In this document: piece after piece, positions 17,929 to 29,451 of the stretch
How the letters are laid out: each line of letters starts with the position of its first letter
Numbering within the stretch: position 1 is the stretch's first letter
DNA from: Curtobacterium guangdongense
GTDB taxonomy: Bacteria > Actinomycetota > Actinomycetes > Actinomycetales > Microbacteriaceae
Direction of reading: 5' to 3'
Length of the DNA stretch: 64,000 nt
Assembly (NCBI RefSeq): GCF_049341845.1
Contig: NZ_JBMPIT010000002.1
Span: 372,001 to 436,000 of the forward strand
Translations under genes and position numbers: made by a program
Notes under the pieces: generated by a model
What the model was told of the DNA's origin: nothing
The model's input: the letters and a program-made list of their open reading frames with translations, nothing else
Databases searched by the model: none

Positions 17929-19560
17929 TTACTTCTTGACCTCGACGTCGTAGTAGAGCGGCACCGAGTCCCAGCCGAACTTGACGTTCGACACGTTGTC
18001 AGCGGACCACACACCGGTCACGTTCGAGTACCAGAGCGGGATCTCCGGCAGGTCCTTGAGCAGCAGCTCCTGGGCCTGGTCGAAGATCTTGTTGCCCGCC
18101 TCGACGCTGTCGGCCGACTGACCCTGCTTGAGCAGGTCGTTGAACTCAGCCGAGTCGTATCGCGAGTAGTTGTTCGACGAGCCCTCACCCATGGTCGGGC
18201 CGAGGAAGTTGTACAGCGACGGGTAGTCGGCCTGCCAACCGGTGCGGCTACCGCCCGTGAGCTTGTCGTTCGTCTGGACGTCCAGCGCTTCCTGGAAGGT
18301 CGGGTACGCCTTGCCCTCGGCCTTGATGCCCAGGGTGTTGGAGATGCTGTTCGTGACCGCGGTCACCCACGCCTCGTGCCCGCCGTCGGCGTTGTACGAG
18401 ATGGTGAGGGTGTCGTTGTACGGCGAGATCTTGTCGGCCTCGGCCCAGAGCTTCTTCGCCTCGGACTTGTTGTAGTCCAGGACGTCGGAGCCCTTGAGGT
18501 CCTTCGACCAGCCGTCGATGACCGGCGAGGTGAAGTCGCTGGCCGGCGTACGGGTGCCGTCGAAGATCTTCGAGGTGATCTGCTTGCGGTTGATGGACAT
18601 CGACACCGCCTCGCGACGGAGCTTGCCCTCCTCGCCCTTCCAGTGGTCGAGGTAGTAGGGCAGGTAGATGCCCTGGAAGATCGCGGCCGGCTGGTTCACG
18701 TTGGAGTCGGGGAAGTCCGACTTGTAGTTCGCGAACGCGCTGTCCGGCACGGCGTCGAGGATGTCGAGGTTGCCACCCTGCGCGTCGGAATACGCGGTGT
18801 CCTGCGAGGTGTAGAACGTGATCGTCAGACCGCCGTTCTTCGGCTTGCGCTTGCCCTCGTAGTCCTTGTTGGTGACGAGCTTGATGTCCGTGTTGTGCGT
18901 CCACGCGCTCTTGCTGGCCAGCTTGTACGGGCCGTTGCCGATCGGGTTCTCACCGAACGCCTTGGGGTCGTCGTAGAACGACGAGGGCAGCGGCACGAAC
19001 GCCGAGTAGCCGAGGGACAGCGGGAAGTCCGACTGCGGGGACTTCAGCGTGACCGTGAACTCGTCGTCGCTCTTGACGTTGAGGCCCGTGAGCTTCGAGT
19101 CAGCGTCGGCGCTGTAGCCCTCGATGTTCTCGAAGTAGTAGCTCGCGCCCTGGGCGTTCGACTTCTGCGCCGCCCAGTTCCACGCCTTCGTGAAGGACTC
19201 GGCGGTGATCTTCTCGCCGTTCGTGAACTTCCAGCCCGTGTTGAGCTTGATGTCGAACGTCTTCGAGTCGTCGGTGGTGATGCTCTTCGCGACCTCGTTC
19301 ACCGGCTTGCCGTCGGCGTCGTAGGAGCGGAGTCCCTCGAAGATCGAGTTGATGATCTTGCCACCACCGGTCTCGGTGGTGTTCGAGGGGATGAGCGGGT
19401 TCTGGGGCTCGCTGCCGTTGGTGGTGACGATGCCGTTCGCGTTCGTCGAGCCGGAGCCCGAGTTGCCGCCGCTACCACTGTTGCTGGAGCAGCCGGCCAG
19501 GGCGATTGCTGTGGCCCCGAGCACGGCGAGGGCTGCGAGCCCAGCGCGCTTCTTGATCAA
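17929..19560 (-). CDS. Oligopeptide-binding lipoprotein (SBP family 5) of importer 2
   Basis: 543 residues if translation begins at the TTG at 19560, which has AGGAGG with a 5-nt spacer and opens directly into the signal sequence (IKKRAGLAALAVLG), ending in lipobox LAGC. The in-frame ATG at 19578 has no Shine-Dalgarno sequence and would put that AGGAGG inside the gene. The SBP_bac_5 core includes TGWKFTNGEKITAESFTKAW and AVSMSINRKQI. It captures peptide-like ligands outside the membrane for the permeases downstream. The mature start is Ser/Gly/Asn-rich, a typical lipoprotein tether. Confidence 0.92.
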   Translation of the reverse strand: MIKKRAGLAALAVLGATAIALAGCSSNSGSGGNSGSGSTNANGIVTTNGSEPQNPLIPSNTTETGGGKIINSIFEGLRSYDADGKPVNEVAKSITTDDSKTFDIKLNTGWKFTNGEKITAESFTKAWNWAAQKSNAQGASYYFENIEGYSADADSKLTGLNVKSDDEFTVTLKSPQSDFPLSLGYSAFVPLPSSFYDDPKAFGENPIGNGPYKLASKSAWTHNTDIKLVTNKDYEGKRKPKNGGLTITFYTSQDTAYSDAQGGNLDILDAVPDSAFANYKSDFPDSNVNQPAAIFQGIYLPYYLDHWKGEEGKLRREAVSMSINRKQITSKIFDGTRTPASDFTSPVIDGWSKDLKGSDVLDYNKSEAKKLWAEADKISPYNDTLTISYNADGGHEAWVTAVTNSISNTLGIKAEGKAYPTFQEALDVQTNDKLTGGSRTGWQADYPSLYNFLGPTMGEGSSNNYSRYDSAEFNDLLKQGQSADSVEAGNKIFDQAQELLLKDLPEIPLWYSNVTGVWSADNVSNVKFGWDSVPLYYDVEVKK

Positions 19561-20044
19561 GAGTTCCTCCTGGTGCATGGGACGCGCCCGGCACAGAGGT
19601 GTCGCCAGGCGCGTTTGACCTTTGCACTGTAGGCAGTGCGCTGAGAACCCGCCAAACCCTGGAACGAACGGTTACACGCTGGTAACCAACTTGCATGATC
19701 CTTGCGAGATGCTGCAAGATACGCGCGTTTCACGGCGCAACATGCTGGATTGTTGCATCTGCATCATCTTCGTTGCGCATCGGAACAGTTCCTCGCAGTG
19801 TGCCACCTCTTCGGGGGTCGTGTCACGGAGGCTCGTGTCCGCGTTTCGGCGGGCATGACACACCCGACCCCATGGGTGGGCTGTGCGGTGCCTGGACGCA
19901 ATGATCCACCGCTTGGACGAATCGGACCGCTCCACAGTGGTTCAGGGGCGTGGTAGGGGGTTCGGGGCGGCGAGGTGGGGTGTGGTGGCGCGGACTCGGA
20001 ACGACGCCCCGCACGCCGACGCACACCACACACGCACCGCACAC
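19561..20044. other. Non-coding gap upstream of importer 2
   Basis: No credible gene is present. The part next to the binding-protein gene (19620-19800) is clearly lower in GC than its surroundings and probably holds the importer 2 promoter. It includes an 18-bp inverted repeat (listed separately) and a looser CTTGCA...TGCAAG pair at 19690-19718. The half nearer gcvP shows nothing until the terminator hairpin at 20045. Confidence 0.5.
19670..19687. promoter_or_regulatory. Candidate operator for importer 2
   Basis: GGTTAC-N6-GTAACC is a perfect 6+6 inverted repeat with a helical-turn spacing, 110 bp upstream of the binding-protein start in a low-GC stretch. The size and symmetry suit a dimeric repressor, but no cognate regulator is encoded next to it. 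Confidence 0.4.
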
Positions 20045-20083
20045 GACGACGGCCCCGGAGCGAGATGCTCCGGGGCCGTCGTC
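20045..20083 (-). terminator. Terminator of the gcv operon
   Basis: Perfect 17-bp stem (20045-20061 with 20067-20083) and 5-nt GAGAT loop, 21 bp beyond the gcvP stop codon. Confidence 0.85.
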
Positions 20084-20104
20084 ACGCGCTGCGCAGGCGG
20101 CTCG

Positions 20105-23025
<2,921 letters not shown>

Positions 23026-23029
<4 letters not shown>

Positions 23030-23403
23030 GCGATGGACGCCCGGTACGTGTCGTGGTCCATGAGGTCTTCGGGGAAGTCCGTGCCCTCGACCTTGATCTT
23101 CACGAGCCAACCGGCTCCGAACGGGTCCTGGTTGACGGTGTCGGGCGCGTCGACGACGGCGTCGTTGACCTCGACGACCTCGCCCTCGATCGGCGCGAAG
23201 AGCTCGCCGACGCTCTTGGTCGACTCGATCTCGCCGAGCTGCTCACCGGCGGTGGTGGCGGTGCCGACGGCCGGCAGCTCGACGTAGACGACGTCACCGA
23301 GCTGTTCGGCGGCGTGGTCGGTGATGCCGACGGTGACGACGTCACCCTCGACGAGCAGCCACTCGTGGTCCTTGGTGTACTGCAGTGCGCTCTGGTCGGT
23401 CAT
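23026..23403 (-). CDS. gcvH: Glycine cleavage system H protein
   Basis: 125-residue lipoyl carrier. The lipoylation site is the Lys in EIESTKSVGELFAP, and the N-terminus has the conserved KDHEWLLVEGD. It shuttles the aminomethyl group between P- and T-proteins and its dihydrolipoyl form is reoxidised by Lpd. It starts 5 bp after gcvT and overlaps gcvP by 4 bp. Confidence 0.96.
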
Positions 23404-23408
23404 GGGGA

Positions 23409-24545
23409 TCAGCCTTTCGAAGGGCGACGGTAGAAGGGGAACGGGGTGACCGTGGCGGGGATGGCGGTGCCGCGGACGTCGATGTGGAGGACTTGTCCCT
23501 CGGTAGCGGCCGACGGTGCGACGAAGGCCATCGCGACCGGGTGGCCGAGCGTCGGGGAGAGCGCACCGGAGGTCACCGTGCCGACGACGTCCCCGTCGTG
23601 CAGCACCGGGTAGCCGGCACGAGCGGCTCGGCGTCCCTCCATCACGAGGCCGACGAGCACGGGCGCGTCGGACTCCGGCGAGACGCCGGACGCCCCGACG
23701 AACGAACCGGACGTTGCGACGACGCGACCGAGCCCGGCCTGCGCCGGACGGGTCGTCACGGTGAGCTCGTGGCCGTAGAGCGGCATCCCGGCCTCGAGCC
23801 GCAGGGTGTCCCGAGCCGCGAGTCCCGCGGGGACGACGCCGCGCGAGGACCCCGCGTCGAGCAGTGCGTCCCAGATCGCCGGGGCGACGTCAGGGTCGCT
23901 GTAGATCTCGAAGCCGTCCTCGCCGGTGTAGCCGGTGCGGGCGACGAGCACCGACGAACCGTCGAAGGTCGCGTGCAGCGCCCGGTAGTAGCGGAGCTCG
24001 TCGAGCGGTGACTCGGGCTGCAGCCGGTCCTCGACGACCAGGGCGTCGAGCGTCCCGGCGGCGGCCGGCCCCTGCACCGCGACGAGTGCCGTGGTGTCGG
24101 AGTCGTCGCTGACCTGCACGTCGAAGCCGTCGGCGCGCGCCTGCAGGGCCGACACGGCGACCTCACGGTTCGCGGCGTTGGCGACGACGAGGTAGGTGTC
24201 GTCGTCCGTCCGGTACACGACGAGGTCGTCGAGGATCCCGCCGGTCTCCTCGAGCAGGAGCGAGTACTTCGCCCGGCCGACGGTCATCGCGCCGAACGCA
24301 CCGGCGAGCGCGTGGTCGAGGAACGCCACGGCGTCGGGTCCCGAGACGCCGATCTCCGCCATGTGCGAGAGGTCGAAGACGCCGGCGGCCTGGCGCACGG
24401 CGTGGTGTTCGGCGAGGTCGGACGAGTAGCGCACGGGCATGCGGTACCCGGCGAAGTCGGTGAAGGTCGCGCCGGCCGCTTCGTGCGCGGCTTCCAGCGG
24501 CGACGAACGCAACGGCGACGATGACGACGAAGAAGGATCTGACAT
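23409..24545 (-). CDS. gcvT: Glycine cleavage system aminomethyltransferase, T-protein
   Basis: 378-residue T-protein that transfers the methylene group to tetrahydrofolate and releases ammonia. It shows FAGYRMPVRYSSD near the N-terminus, the family MAEIGVSGPDA and RTGYTGEDGFEIY motifs, and AARDTLRLEAGMPLYGHEL. A GGGAG Shine-Dalgarno sequence precedes the ATG at 24545 by about 8 nt. The first 15 residues are a Ser-rich, poorly conserved extension. First gene of the operon, just after a glycine riboswitch. Confidence 0.96.
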   Translation of the reverse strand: MSDPSSSSSSPLRSSPLEAAHEAAGATFTDFAGYRMPVRYSSDLAEHHAVRQAAGVFDLSHMAEIGVSGPDAVAFLDHALAGAFGAMTVGRAKYSLLLEETGGILDDLVVYRTDDDTYLVVANAANREVAVSALQARADGFDVQVSDDSDTTALVAVQGPAAAGTLDALVVEDRLQPESPLDELRYYRALHATFDGSSVLVARTGYTGEDGFEIYSDPDVAPAIWDALLDAGSSRGVVPAGLAARDTLRLEAGMPLYGHELTVTTRPAQAGLGRVVATSGSFVGASGVSPESDAPVLVGLVMEGRRAARAGYPVLHDGDVVGTVTSGALSPTLGHPVAMAFVAPSAATEGQVLHIDVRGTAIPATVTPFPFYRRPSKG

Positions 24546-24594
24546 GCGGAGTTCTCCCGAGGTCGGGCAGCACCCGACGACGATCGCCGGGCAC

Positions 24595-24785
24595 GAACTC
24601 CCCCTCTGTCATGGGCCTGAGAGTTTCACCGCGGCCCGTGAGGTCCGTCGGCTTTCACCGTGGGCGAGCCGTTCCGCACCCGGAGGGTGTCGGAGCGTCT
24701 GCTTTTCAGAGTGGCCTGTCCGCTGCGGTGTTGGACCTGAGAGATTGGCGGGGAGGATGCTCCTTCGGTGTCGCACGACCACCGA
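24595..24785 (-). promoter_or_regulatory. Tandem glycine riboswitch controlling gcvT-H-P
   Basis: On the minus strand two aptamer-like halves are visible. The first has CCGAAGGAGCATCC, AATCTCTCAGG and GGACAG followed by CACTCTGAAAAGCAG; the second has CACGGTGAAAGCC, AAACTCTCAGGCCCATGACA and GAGGGGGAG. These are the conserved blocks of tandem glycine riboswitches. Between the second aptamer and gcvT a small hairpin (24562-24578, GTCGGG/CCCGAC) may be part of the expression platform. Glycine binding would be expected to raise gcv expression. Confidence 0.9.
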
Positions 24786-24924
24786 CGAGCGGTGGCCGGC
24801 ACGACGTCTCCCGCGGCGGGTGGTCGGCCTCGATGTTCTGTTGTCAGCGGGAAGCTTACCGAGATCGCGTTACGGGCATGTGACACGTGCCACCCACCTC
24901 TTCGACATCTCGTAGAGTGGCCTG

Positions 24925-25302
24925 GTGGCAGGACAGAGGCAGCGCCCCCGCGGGCAGCTCGAGCAGGCGGTGCTCGACGCGCTCTGGTCCGCCGACGACT
25001 CCGGTCTCACCGCACGACAGGTGCTCGACGCCTTCCCGGAGCCCCGCCCCGCGCTGACGACCGTCCTCACCGTGCTCGACCGGCTCGGCCGCAAGGGCAC
25101 GGTCGAGCGGCAGCAGCACACCGAGGCCCCCCTGACCTTCCGCGCCACGCACAGCAGGGAGGAGCAGACCGCGTCGCTCATGTCGACCGCGCTCGCAGCG
25201 GCGTCCGACCGCGAAGCCGCACTGCTGCAGTTCACCGGTTCACTCGCCTCCGACGACCTCGACGTCATCCGCCGGGCACTCGACGCCCGCGCCCGTTCCT
25301 GA
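24925..25302 (+). CDS. BlaI/MecI-family winged-helix repressor
   Basis: 125 residues from a GTG start. The BlaI core is clear: RGQLEQAVLDALW, LTARQVLDAF and the recognition region PALTTVLTVLDRLGRKGTVER. The acidic, Ala-rich C-terminal half forms the dimerisation helices. BlaI-type repressors usually control, and are inactivated by, a neighbouring membrane metallopeptidase of the BlaR1/M56 type; the next gene fits that partner. The operator is not obvious. Confidence 0.88.
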   Translation: MAGQRQRPRGQLEQAVLDALWSADDSGLTARQVLDAFPEPRPALTTVLTVLDRLGRKGTVERQQHTEAPLTFRATHSREEQTASLMSTALAAASDREAALLQFTGSLASDDLDVIRRALDARARS

Positions 25303-25340
25303 CGACGAGCCAGAACACGACGAGCCAGAACACGACGAGC
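25302..25340. repeat. 15-bp tandem duplication at the stop codon of the BlaI gene
   Basis: The unit ACGACGAGCCAGAAC begins with the last base of the stop codon, repeats once exactly (25302-25316, 25317-25331) and continues as a 9-bp partial unit. Confidence 0.7.
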
Positions 25341-25354
25341 ATGGCGACGACGAC

Positions 25355-26080
25355 GTGGTGATCACCGGCATCGTGCTCATCGTGCTGGCGTTGGCCGTCG
25401 TGGTCGTCGCGCCCCGCATCCTGACCCGCTCCGCCTGGACGATCGACCGCCCCCGCACCGCGCTCCTGAGCTGGTCCGTCGCTGTGCTCCTCGGCGCACT
25501 CGGGTTCGTCGCCGGCATCGCCCTCGTCGTGCTCGCGAACCGCCCGATCACGTTCGGCGACTCACCGACGCACGGCCTCAACATCGGGGTCGCGGTGCTC
25601 GCCGTGCTCGCCTTCGTCGTCGCGGTCCGGGTCCGGCCGGGTCCCGAGCACCAGGCCGTCCGCGAGGCGATGCGGTCCGGCGTCGCCCCGCACCGCGAGA
25701 TCGACGGCACGCTCGTCGCGGTCGTCGAGGCGGAGCACGCGCTCGCCTGCGCCGTCCCCGGCCGGAGCGGCGGGGTGCTGGTCAGCACCGGCCTCGCAGA
25801 CCGGTTGCGGACCGACGAACTGGAGGCCGTGGTCGCCCACGAACGCGCCCACCTGCAGCAGCGCCACGCGGCCGTCGTCGCGGTCGCCGAATCGATCGAG
25901 CGTGCGGTCCCGTGGATCCCCGGTGCGCGCGCGATGGCGCGCTCGACACGGGTCCTCGTCGAGTTCGCCGCGGACGACGCGGCCGCGCGCCGTACCGGAC
26001 GCGACGCGGTGCGTCGAGCCGTCCTGGTGGCGGACGAGACGAGCGCGCTCGCGGTGATCCGGGCCTCCCGGCTGGGCTGA
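25355..26080 (+). CDS. M56-like membrane zinc metallopeptidase
   Basis: 241 residues from a GTG at 25355; an upstream ATG is closed at once by a stop. The N-terminal half has three membrane helices (about 3-20, 33-58, 72-90). The cytoplasmic or loop part contains the HExxH zinc motif AVVAHERAHLQQRH, followed by EFAADDAAARR, which supplies the third ligand. Together with the BlaI-type regulator upstream it forms a pair of the BlaI/BlaR1 pattern, but without a penicillin-binding sensor domain, so the inducing signal is unknown. Confidence 0.82.
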   Translation: MVITGIVLIVLALAVVVVAPRILTRSAWTIDRPRTALLSWSVAVLLGALGFVAGIALVVLANRPITFGDSPTHGLNIGVAVLAVLAFVVAVRVRPGPEHQAVREAMRSGVAPHREIDGTLVAVVEAEHALACAVPGRSGGVLVSTGLADRLRTDELEAVVAHERAHLQQRHAAVVAVAESIERAVPWIPGARAMARSTRVLVEFAADDAAARRTGRDAVRRAVLVADETSALAVIRASRLG

Positions 26081-26120
26081 CGGACCATCTGTCGGAGGCG
26101 AGGCATAGGGTGTTTGCACC

Positions 26121-26603
26121 GTGAAACCACTGACCGAAGCAGACATCCGATCGTCGTTCGTCAACGCCACCCCGGACGAGCTCGCCCAGCTCCCGATCCC
26201 GGGGCTGCACGAGATGCTCTGGGACGAGCGCGAGTTCCTCGGCTGGCGCGACCCCCAGGCGGCCCGGCGCGGGTACATCGTGTCCTGGATCGACGGTGTC
26301 GCCGTCGGGATCGTGGTGCGCTCGGCCGGCGGATCACTCCGCCCGGGCATCGCCGCGATGTGCTCGTTCTGCCACTCGCCGCAGCCGGCCACGCAAGTCC
26401 GCCTGTTCTCGGCGGCGCGCGCCGGTGAGTCCGGCCGCAACGGCAACACCATCGGGTCCTACGTCTGCGAGGACCTCGGGTGCTCGATGCTCATCCGCAC
26501 CGCTCCCCCGCACCTCAATCCACCGGCCACCATCGCCATGCGGGGCGAAGCACTCCTGCAGCGCGTGCAGAACTTCACGGCCGACATCATGAAGACGGCG
26601 TGA
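26121..26603 (+). CDS. FBP/FusC-like treble-clef zinc protein (EF-G-binding type)
   Basis: 160 residues. The C-terminal half carries four spaced Cys (CSFCHSP and VCEDLGC) in the arrangement of the treble-clef zinc finger of FusB/FusC-type elongation-factor-G-binding proteins. The N-terminal part begins MKPLTEADIRSSFVNATPDEL, as in actinobacterial FBP-domain proteins. Such proteins can rescue EF-G stalled by fusidic acid; whether this one does is unproven. It overlaps the next gene by 4 bp. Confidence 0.78.
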   Translation: MKPLTEADIRSSFVNATPDELAQLPIPGLHEMLWDEREFLGWRDPQAARRGYIVSWIDGVAVGIVVRSAGGSLRPGIAAMCSFCHSPQPATQVRLFSAARAGESGRNGNTIGSYVCEDLGCSMLIRTAPPHLNPPATIAMRGEALLQRVQNFTADIMKTA

Positions 26604-26854
26604 CGCGGTTCCCCACTGCACGGTGGGTCGTCGTCGAGGAACAGGGCGACGGACGCTGGCGGCTGACGGTCCGCGACGAGGCCGATGACGAGCTCGGCGC
26701 CTTCGGCTTGGGCGTCGAAGGCCCGTGGTACCCCGACGTCGAACCGCACGTGTCGTTCGTGCTCGTGCAGCTCGGCCTCGGGCTGCGCGGCTCGCGACCG
26801 TGGCGACAGGACGAGCTCGGCGACCAGCGGGCACCGGTGCTGCCGCTGGAGTAG
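26600..26854 (+). CDS. Small hypothetical protein coupled to the FBP gene
   Basis: 84 residues from a GTG that overlaps the previous stop codon (GTGA), so it is probably translated by re-initiation. It looks like one small beta-rich domain (TARWVVVEEQGDGRWRLTVR...) and has no recognised motif, signal peptide or membrane helix. It converges on the LysR gene with a 9-bp gap. Confidence 0.6.
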   Translation: MTRFPTARWVVVEEQGDGRWRLTVRDEADDELGAFGLGVEGPWYPDVEPHVSFVLVQLGLGLRGSRPWRQDELGDQRAPVLPLE

Positions 26855-26863
26855 GCGGCTCGG

Positions 26864-27742
26864 TCAGTCGGCCGCTGCGACGAAGTTCCGGAGGATCTCG
26901 CGGTCGTCGTCGGTCCGGACCGCCCAGCGCAGCTCGCTGCGGTGGTCGCTCGTGAGCGGCAGCAGCACGACGGTGTCCGGGGCCGCGAGCGTCGCACTCG
27001 CCGGCGCGATCGTGACGCCGAGCCCGGCACCGACGAGGTGCAGCACGGTGGCCCAGGTCGTCGCCTCCTGCACGACCGTTGGATGCTTCGCACCCTGCAC
27101 CACCGGGGCGAGGTTCCGCTCGGTCGCGACCGCGCCCGCCTTGGCGGGGAAGAACACGAACGGGTCGTCGACGAGCTCGGTGCCGTCGATCTCCGCGCGC
27201 TCGGCGAACCGGTGGTGCCGCGGGACGGCCGCGACGAACCGCTCGCTCCGGAACGGCGTGGTCCGCACGCCGTCCGTCGGGTCCGGGTCGCGCACGATCG
27301 CCAGGTCGAGCTCGCCGCGGACGATGCGCGCGAGCAGCTGCGATGTGTAGCCCTCTGTGAGTTCGACGCGGACCAGGGGGTAGCGCTCCCGGAACCGCTG
27401 CACGCGTTCGATCGGACCGAGCGGCAGCGCCGAGACCACGAACCCCACGTCGAGGCGCCCGGCTTCACCACGTCCGACGCGCACCGTCTCGTCGAGGTCC
27501 CGCGCGGCCTGGGCCAGGAGCGACCGCGCACGACCCTGCAGAGCACGACCGGCCGGCGTGAGCGCGACGCTCCGCGAGGTCCGCGCGAAGAGGTCCACGC
27601 CGAGCGCGCGTTCGGTCCGGCGGATCTGCTGGGAGAGCGCGGGCTGCGCGATGTGCAGGGCCTCGGCGGCGCGGCCGAAGTGCAGTTCGTCGGCGACCGC
27701 CAGGAACGCCCGGAGCTGCCGGAGGTCGACGTCGTGATCCAT
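26864..27742 (-). CDS. LysR-family transcriptional regulator
   Basis: 292 residues. The winged helix-turn-helix at about 5-62 reads RQLRAFLAVADELHFGRAAEALHIAQPALSQQIRRTE with normal LysR spacing, and a two-lobed effector-binding domain fills the rest. It is divergent from a GNAT acetyltransferase gene (68-bp shared promoter region), the usual LysR arrangement, so that gene is the likeliest target. The effector is unknown. Confidence 0.9.
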   Translation of the reverse strand: MDHDVDLRQLRAFLAVADELHFGRAAEALHIAQPALSQQIRRTERALGVDLFARTSRSVALTPAGRALQGRARSLLAQAARDLDETVRVGRGEAGRLDVGFVVSALPLGPIERVQRFRERYPLVRVELTEGYTSQLLARIVRGELDLAIVRDPDPTDGVRTTPFRSERFVAAVPRHHRFAERAEIDGTELVDDPFVFFPAKAGAVATERNLAPVVQGAKHPTVVQEATTWATVLHLVGAGLGVTIAPASATLAAPDTVVLLPLTSDHRSELRWAVRTDDDREILRNFVAAAD

Positions 27743-27810
27743 GCATCCAGCGTATCGATCGACGCGAACGAGTATTGGACTCTTCTCGGGGTCGGTCCGA
27801 GGATGGAGCC

Positions 27811-28299
27811 ATGCCCGACACCGCCGACATCACCATCGCCGACCTCGCCACCCCCGCGGACGCCGAGGCGTTCCGCGTGCTCAACGAGGCGTGGATCACC
27901 CGCTTCTTCGCGCTCGAGGACGAGGACCGCAAGTACCTCGGCGACCCCGTGGGGCGCATCGTCGAACCCGGCGGCGCCGTGCTCGTCGCGCGCCTCGCCG
28001 ACGGCATCGTCGTCGGCTGCATCGGGATGGCGCCGGTGAGCCCCGGGGTGTTCGAACTCGTCAAGATGGCGGTCGCACCGGACCACCAGGGGCACGGCAC
28101 CGGTCGACGACTCATCGAGACGGCGATCGACCGCGCCCGCAGGCTCGGCGCGACACGCGTGGTGCTCGAGAGCAACGCCGACCTCGCCAGCGCCGTGCAC
28201 CTCTACGAGACCACCGGGTTCCGGCACCTCGGCGCGGACGAGCACGAACCGAGCCCCTACACCCGCGCGAACGTCCACATGGCGCTCGACCTGGTCTGA
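27811..28299 (+). CDS. GNAT-family N-acetyltransferase
   Basis: 162 residues from the ATG at 27811 (GGATGGAG upstream). The acetyl-CoA-binding motif A is VKMAVAPDHQGHGTGRRLIETAI, with the Q/RxxGxG/A pattern, followed by motif B TRVVLESNADLASAVHLYETTGF. It transfers an acetyl group to an unknown amine. It is divergently transcribed from the LysR gene. Confidence 0.88.
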   Translation: MPDTADITIADLATPADAEAFRVLNEAWITRFFALEDEDRKYLGDPVGRIVEPGGAVLVARLADGIVVGCIGMAPVSPGVFELVKMAVAPDHQGHGTGRRLIETAIDRARRLGATRVVLESNADLASAVHLYETTGFRHLGADEHEPSPYTRANVHMALDLV

Positions 28300-28344
28300 C
28301 GGCCGGCCTGACCCCGGCGGGGCGCACGTCCTAGGGTGTTGCGC

Positions 28345-28728
28345 ATGGGGATCATCGGGGTGGTGCTGTTCGCGATCGCAGGGTTCGCGCTGACCAACGG
28401 CATGCCGCACTTCGTGGCGGGGCTCGGCGGACGCGTGTTCCGCACGCCGTTCGGGCGGTACTCGTCGCCGCGCACCAACGTGGCGTGGGGCATGACCAAC
28501 TTCGTCATCGCGATCGGCCTGCTCTTCGGACGCTCGGCCGTGGTCGACCCGACGACCGGGGACATCGTGTGGTTCGTCGTCGGGGCGCTGCTCTGCATCC
28601 TGTCGTTCGCCTTCGGGGCCAAGGGGTTCTTCGACGACCGGGACGCACGACCCGGCGGATCGGGTCGTGCCCCCGACGGATCGCGTCGAGGTCCTGACGG
28701 ATCGCGGGACGCTGCCGACAGTGCCTGA
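28345..28728 (+). CDS. Small membrane protein of unknown function
   Basis: 127 residues with three hydrophobic helices (about 2-20, 45-65, 72-92) and a conserved-looking loop GMPHFVAGLGGRVFRTPFGR between the first two. The C-terminal tail (about 95-127) is hydrophilic, rich in Gly, Asp and Arg, and encoded by imperfect repeats of a GGATCG-containing unit. No function can be assigned. Confidence 0.7.
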   Translation: MGIIGVVLFAIAGFALTNGMPHFVAGLGGRVFRTPFGRYSSPRTNVAWGMTNFVIAIGLLFGRSAVVDPTTGDIVWFVVGALLCILSFAFGAKGFFDDRDARPGGSGRAPDGSRRGPDGSRDAADSA

Positions 28729-28732
28729 CGCC

Positions 28733-29188
28733 ATGCGCATCCACGAACGCACCGACGCCGACCTCGACACGTTGGTCGAGGTGCTCTGGCGCGTGCACAC
28801 GGACGGCTACCCGGCGACCTGGCCGGACGACCCACGCGCCTGGCTCTCCCCGGAGGGGCTCCTCGCCGCCTGGGTCGCGGTCGACGACGGCCGGGTCGTC
28901 GGACACGTCGGCATCGCCGTGTCCGGACCAGGTCGGATGCCGTCGGTCACGCGACTCTTCGTCGACCCGGAGCACCGATGCCGAGGGCTCGCGGACGACC
29001 TGCTCGCTGCGGCGGAACACGGCGCACCCGGCACCCACGTGCGGCTCGACGTCACCGAGGAGACGCCAGGGGCGTGGCGACTGTACGAGCGCCGCGGATG
29101 GCGCCTCACGGGCACCGGGCCGGCCGACTGGTCGAAGCCCTCCGGCGAGACGCCGATGCTCCGCTACTACGCCAAGCGCGTCGGCTGA
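28733..29188 (+). CDS. GNAT-family N-acetyltransferase
   Basis: 151 residues from the ATG at 28733; a GTG at 28721 is an alternative. Motif A reads VTRLFVDPEHRCRGLADDLL and motif B WRLYERRGWRLTG. Substrate unknown. It starts 4 bp after the membrane-protein gene and may be cotranscribed with it. A 15-bp segment containing its stop codon is duplicated just downstream. Confidence 0.82.
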   Translation: MRIHERTDADLDTLVEVLWRVHTDGYPATWPDDPRAWLSPEGLLAAWVAVDDGRVVGHVGIAVSGPGRMPSVTRLFVDPEHRCRGLADDLLAAAEHGAPGTHVRLDVTEETPGAWRLYERRGWRLTGTGPADWSKPSGETPMLRYYAKRVG

Positions 29189-29243
29189 GCAGCGTCGAGC
29201 GCGTCGGCTGAGCGCCGCCGGGCGCGCTTGCTACGCTCGCGGC

Positions 29244-29447
29244 ATGGCGACGCACGAGGTCCAGGCGGTCCGGGACAAGGGCATGTGGCAGGTGTTCATC
29301 GACGGGTTCCTCGTCACCGAGGTCTCCCGCTGGGGCTCCGTCGGGTTCGTCGCCCGGGAATGGGTCGCCATGACCGAGGAGATCCCCTCCAGCGAGGTCG
29401 ACCTCACGATCCGCGTCGTCGGCCGGAACCAGTACATCGACGCGTGA
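29244..29447 (+). CDS. HTH-less HicB-like small protein
   Basis: 67 residues. It aligns by eye with the N-terminal half of the adjacent minus-strand antitoxin-like protein: both start M-x-x-H-x-V-x-A and share WxxxIDG in the first strand region, an AREW/ARDW helix segment and a final SxxxDL strand. It lacks the C-terminal helix-turn-helix. It converges on that gene with a 4-bp gap. A stand-alone antitoxin domain, a decoy or a degenerate duplicate are all possible. Confidence 0.6.
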   Translation: MATHEVQAVRDKGMWQVFIDGFLVTEVSRWGSVGFVAREWVAMTEEIPSSEVDLTIRVVGRNQYIDA

Positions 29448-29451
29448 ACCA

